From JAUIHN01 sp964556075 (GTDB taxonomy: Bacteria; Patescibacteriota; Saccharimonadia; Saccharimonadales; Saccharimonadaceae), in the NCBI GenBank assembly GCA_964556075.1, contig CAZKUV010000042.1:1-6362 (forward strand): a stretch of DNA of 6,362 nt. The letters run 5' to 3'. Numbering within the stretch: position 1 is the first letter of the stretch; every line of letters begins with the position of its first letter. A program made the position numbers and the translations under genes. Shown here one piece after another: positions 5,095 through 6,362 of the stretch. The notes beneath the pieces are model-generated. The model was not told the DNA's origin and searched no databases. It saw only the letters and a list, made by a program, of their open reading frames with translations.

Positions 5095-6129
5095 TTGCGC
5101 CTTGTATCACTGACAGTGCAATATGTTCGTGCTCACAGCGAGTATTCGCTCGATATTGCGCCAAACATTACGTTTATCGCGGGTAGGAACGGAAGCGGTA
5201 AAACGTCCCTGCTCGAAGCTATTTATATTGCGCTTCAAGGCAGTTCATTTAAAGGGAGCGATAGCGAAATATTACAAAACGAAGCCCCTTGGTACCGGAT
5301 AGATATTAAATCGCAAGATAATGTCGCTCGAACGGTTAAATATGACCCCTCCCGTTCTTCGGGAAAGAAACAGTTTGAAATTGACGGTAAGACGCTATAT
5401 CGTCTACCGTATGCCTATAAGTATCCGGTAATACTTTTTGAACCTGATGATATGAGGTTAATTAGCGGGTCTCCTAGTCGTCGTAGGCAATTTATAGACA
5501 GGTTTATTGGCCAAATTGATCCCGAATATTCGCTATCCCTACGTCGATACGAACGGGCATTAATGCAGCGTAATTCATATCTAAAGAAAAAAATACGTGC
5601 CGATGACTTGTTCGTTTGGGATATGTCTCTTAGTAAATACGGTGCGTATGTTGTCGAGAGTAGAATTAAGCTCCTACGGGTTCTGCAACCACTACTTAAA
5701 GGTGTGTATAAAGATATATCCGACTCTGACGATATGATCGGAATCTCCTATTCAGATACATATAGTGAATCGATTGAGGAGCGGTTACTTCACGAGTTGT
5801 ATCGGAGCGTGGAGCGTGATATACATCTCGGGTATACTTCGGTCGGTCCACATAGACACGACGTATTATTTACCTTAAATGACGTTCCGGCCGCGAGTAA
5901 CGCGTCGCGAGGGGAAATTAGGACAATTGTGCTTGCCTTAAAATTTCTCGAAGTCGCCATCTTAAAAGAATCGACCGGAAAAGATCCGATTATCCTTCTT
6001 GATGATGTATTTAGCGAACTTGACGAGTCGCGTCAGAGTGCCCTAATGGATAGGTTTTCGCAGTACCAGACAATAGTCACAGGTGTTAATTCGCTATCTA
6101 AGAATTATCCCGTAATACAACTGAAATAA
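5095..6129 (+). CDS. recF: DNA replication and repair protein RecF
   Basis: RecF is an SMC/ABC-type ATPase that, with RecO and RecR, helps load RecA at single-strand gaps. The product has 344 residues, slightly short of the usual 360-370. Walker A is GRNGSGKT (30-37). The RecF-specific PSRRRQFIDR follows at 127-136, then RYERALMQRN (151-160) of the lid region and GPHRHD (251-256). The ABC signature is ASRGEIRT (270-277). Walker B plus the D-loop is ILLDDVFSELDESR (300-313). The last part, TIVTG, matches the switch strand. The start is TTG, chosen because of the AGGAG seven bases upstream and because the next residues, RLVSLTVQYVRAH, match the family's first strand. The gene ends 12 bp before the stop of a convergent gene. 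recF is often missing in reduced Patescibacteria genomes, so its intact presence is informative. Identity is firm. Confidence 0.96.
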   Translation: MRLVSLTVQYVRAHSEYSLDIAPNITFIAGRNGSGKTSLLEAIYIALQGSSFKGSDSEILQNEAPWYRIDIKSQDNVARTVKYDPSRSSGKKQFEIDGKTLYRLPYAYKYPVILFEPDDMRLISGSPSRRRQFIDRFIGQIDPEYSLSLRRYERALMQRNSYLKKKIRADDLFVWDMSLSKYGAYVVESRIKLLRVLQPLLKGVYKDISDSDDMIGISYSDTYSESIEERLLHELYRSVERDIHLGYTSVGPHRHDVLFTLNDVPAASNASRGEIRTIVLALKFLEVAILKESTGKDPIILLDDVFSELDESRQSALMDRFSQYQTIVTGVNSLSKNYPVIQLK

Positions 6130-6141
6130 TGTTCTCCGGTA

Positions 6142-6362
6142 TTACTGATCGGATGATTTGTAAACTTCGCCAGCTTCGTTCGTGGCGGTCATTTCATCGC
6201 TGAGGGTATTAAAGGTTACGGAATACGTCACTTCGGGGTCTACGATCTCGACTGTAAAACTGAGAGTGCTGGTTGTATGGTCGACCTCGACTGTCCCTGG
6301 CAGGATGTCACCTTCGTATTCCTCCTTATTGTTGCCGTCTTTAAAAAGTACTGTTTCTAGGA
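6142..6362 (-). CDS. Unrecognised protein, C-terminal part only
   Basis: An open frame enters from the right edge and ends at TAA (6142-6144), giving 72 visible C-terminal residues. It is acidic, rich in Thr, Val and Glu, and alternates hydrophobic and polar residues (STLSFTVEIV, VTYSVTFNTL), as expected of a beta-sheet domain. The end, NEAGEVYKSSDQ, is polar. No cysteine or membrane segment is seen in the visible part. The style suggests an exported or surface beta-rich domain, but this is inference and no family is recognised. Its codons are smooth and its stop lies 12 bp from the recF stop in a tight convergent layout, which supports a real gene. No terminator is visible between the two. 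Confidence 0.6.
   Translation of the reverse strand, partial: LETVLFKDGNNKEEYEGDILPGTVEVDHTTSTLSFTVEIVDPEVTYSVTFNTLSDEMTATNEAGEVYKSSDQ

Noticed and set aside
5902..5925. RecF ABC signature reads SRGE rather than SRGQ/SQGQ
   Set aside because: Glutamate at this place occurs in RecF proteins of other bacteria as far as I recall, so it is not treated as a defect.
1..6362. Search for CRISPR arrays, insertion sequences, tRNA genes, toxin-antitoxin or defence genes
   Set aside because: No repeats with regular spacers, transposase motifs, cloverleaf patterns or small paired genes were seen; the window is a standard origin region.

Overview
The window carries a bacterial chromosomal replication origin with its classic flanking genes. 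Reading outward from the origin, rpmH, rnpA, yidC and jag/khpB lie leftward on the minus strand, and dnaA, dnaN and recF lie rightward on the plus strand. The proteins resemble those of Candidatus Saccharibacteria (TM7) or another Patescibacteria lineage. Support for that comes from a 45-residue L34 ending in a basic tail, a 312-residue YidC with no lipoprotein signal, a compact 454-residue DnaA opening MQDALWQSVLGEIELS, and tight spacing. This placement is an impression from sequence style, not a search result. A low-GC Gram-positive relative with the same gene order is the main alternative.

Layout. Positions 1-524 (minus) hold jag/khpB, running off the left edge. Positions 524-1462 (minus) hold yidC, whose stop overlaps the jag GTG start by one base. 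Positions 1503-1859 (minus) hold rnpA. Positions 1912-1940 hold a hairpin plus U-tract terminator between rpmH and rnpA. Positions 1944-2081 hold rpmH, which is too short for a typical ORF cutoff. Positions 2082-2351 are the origin: an AT-rich segment, four DnaA boxes, the divergent rpmH and dnaA promoters, and a 17-bp palindrome. Then come dnaA (2352-3716), a 267-bp spacer with a likely dnaN promoter and weak DnaA-box-like sites (3717-3983), dnaN (3984-5084) and recF (5095-6129). Last is the C-terminal end of an unrecognised convergent minus-strand gene (6142 to the right edge).

How the genes fit together. DnaA binds the boxes and melts the AT-rich segment, the DnaN clamp supports the polymerase, and RecF supports gap repair. 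A DnaA box overlaps the -35 of the likely dnaA promoter, which suggests autoregulation. The left arm groups ribosomal protein L34, the protein part of RNase P, the membrane insertase YidC and the RNA-binding protein Jag/KhpB. Two of its promoters sit so close to their start codons that the mRNAs may be nearly leaderless.

No mobile element, CRISPR array, tRNA, rRNA or defence system is visible. The genes are ordinary housekeeping genes, and the points worth a second look lie in the regulatory DNA, the jag 3' end and the unidentified gene at the right edge.
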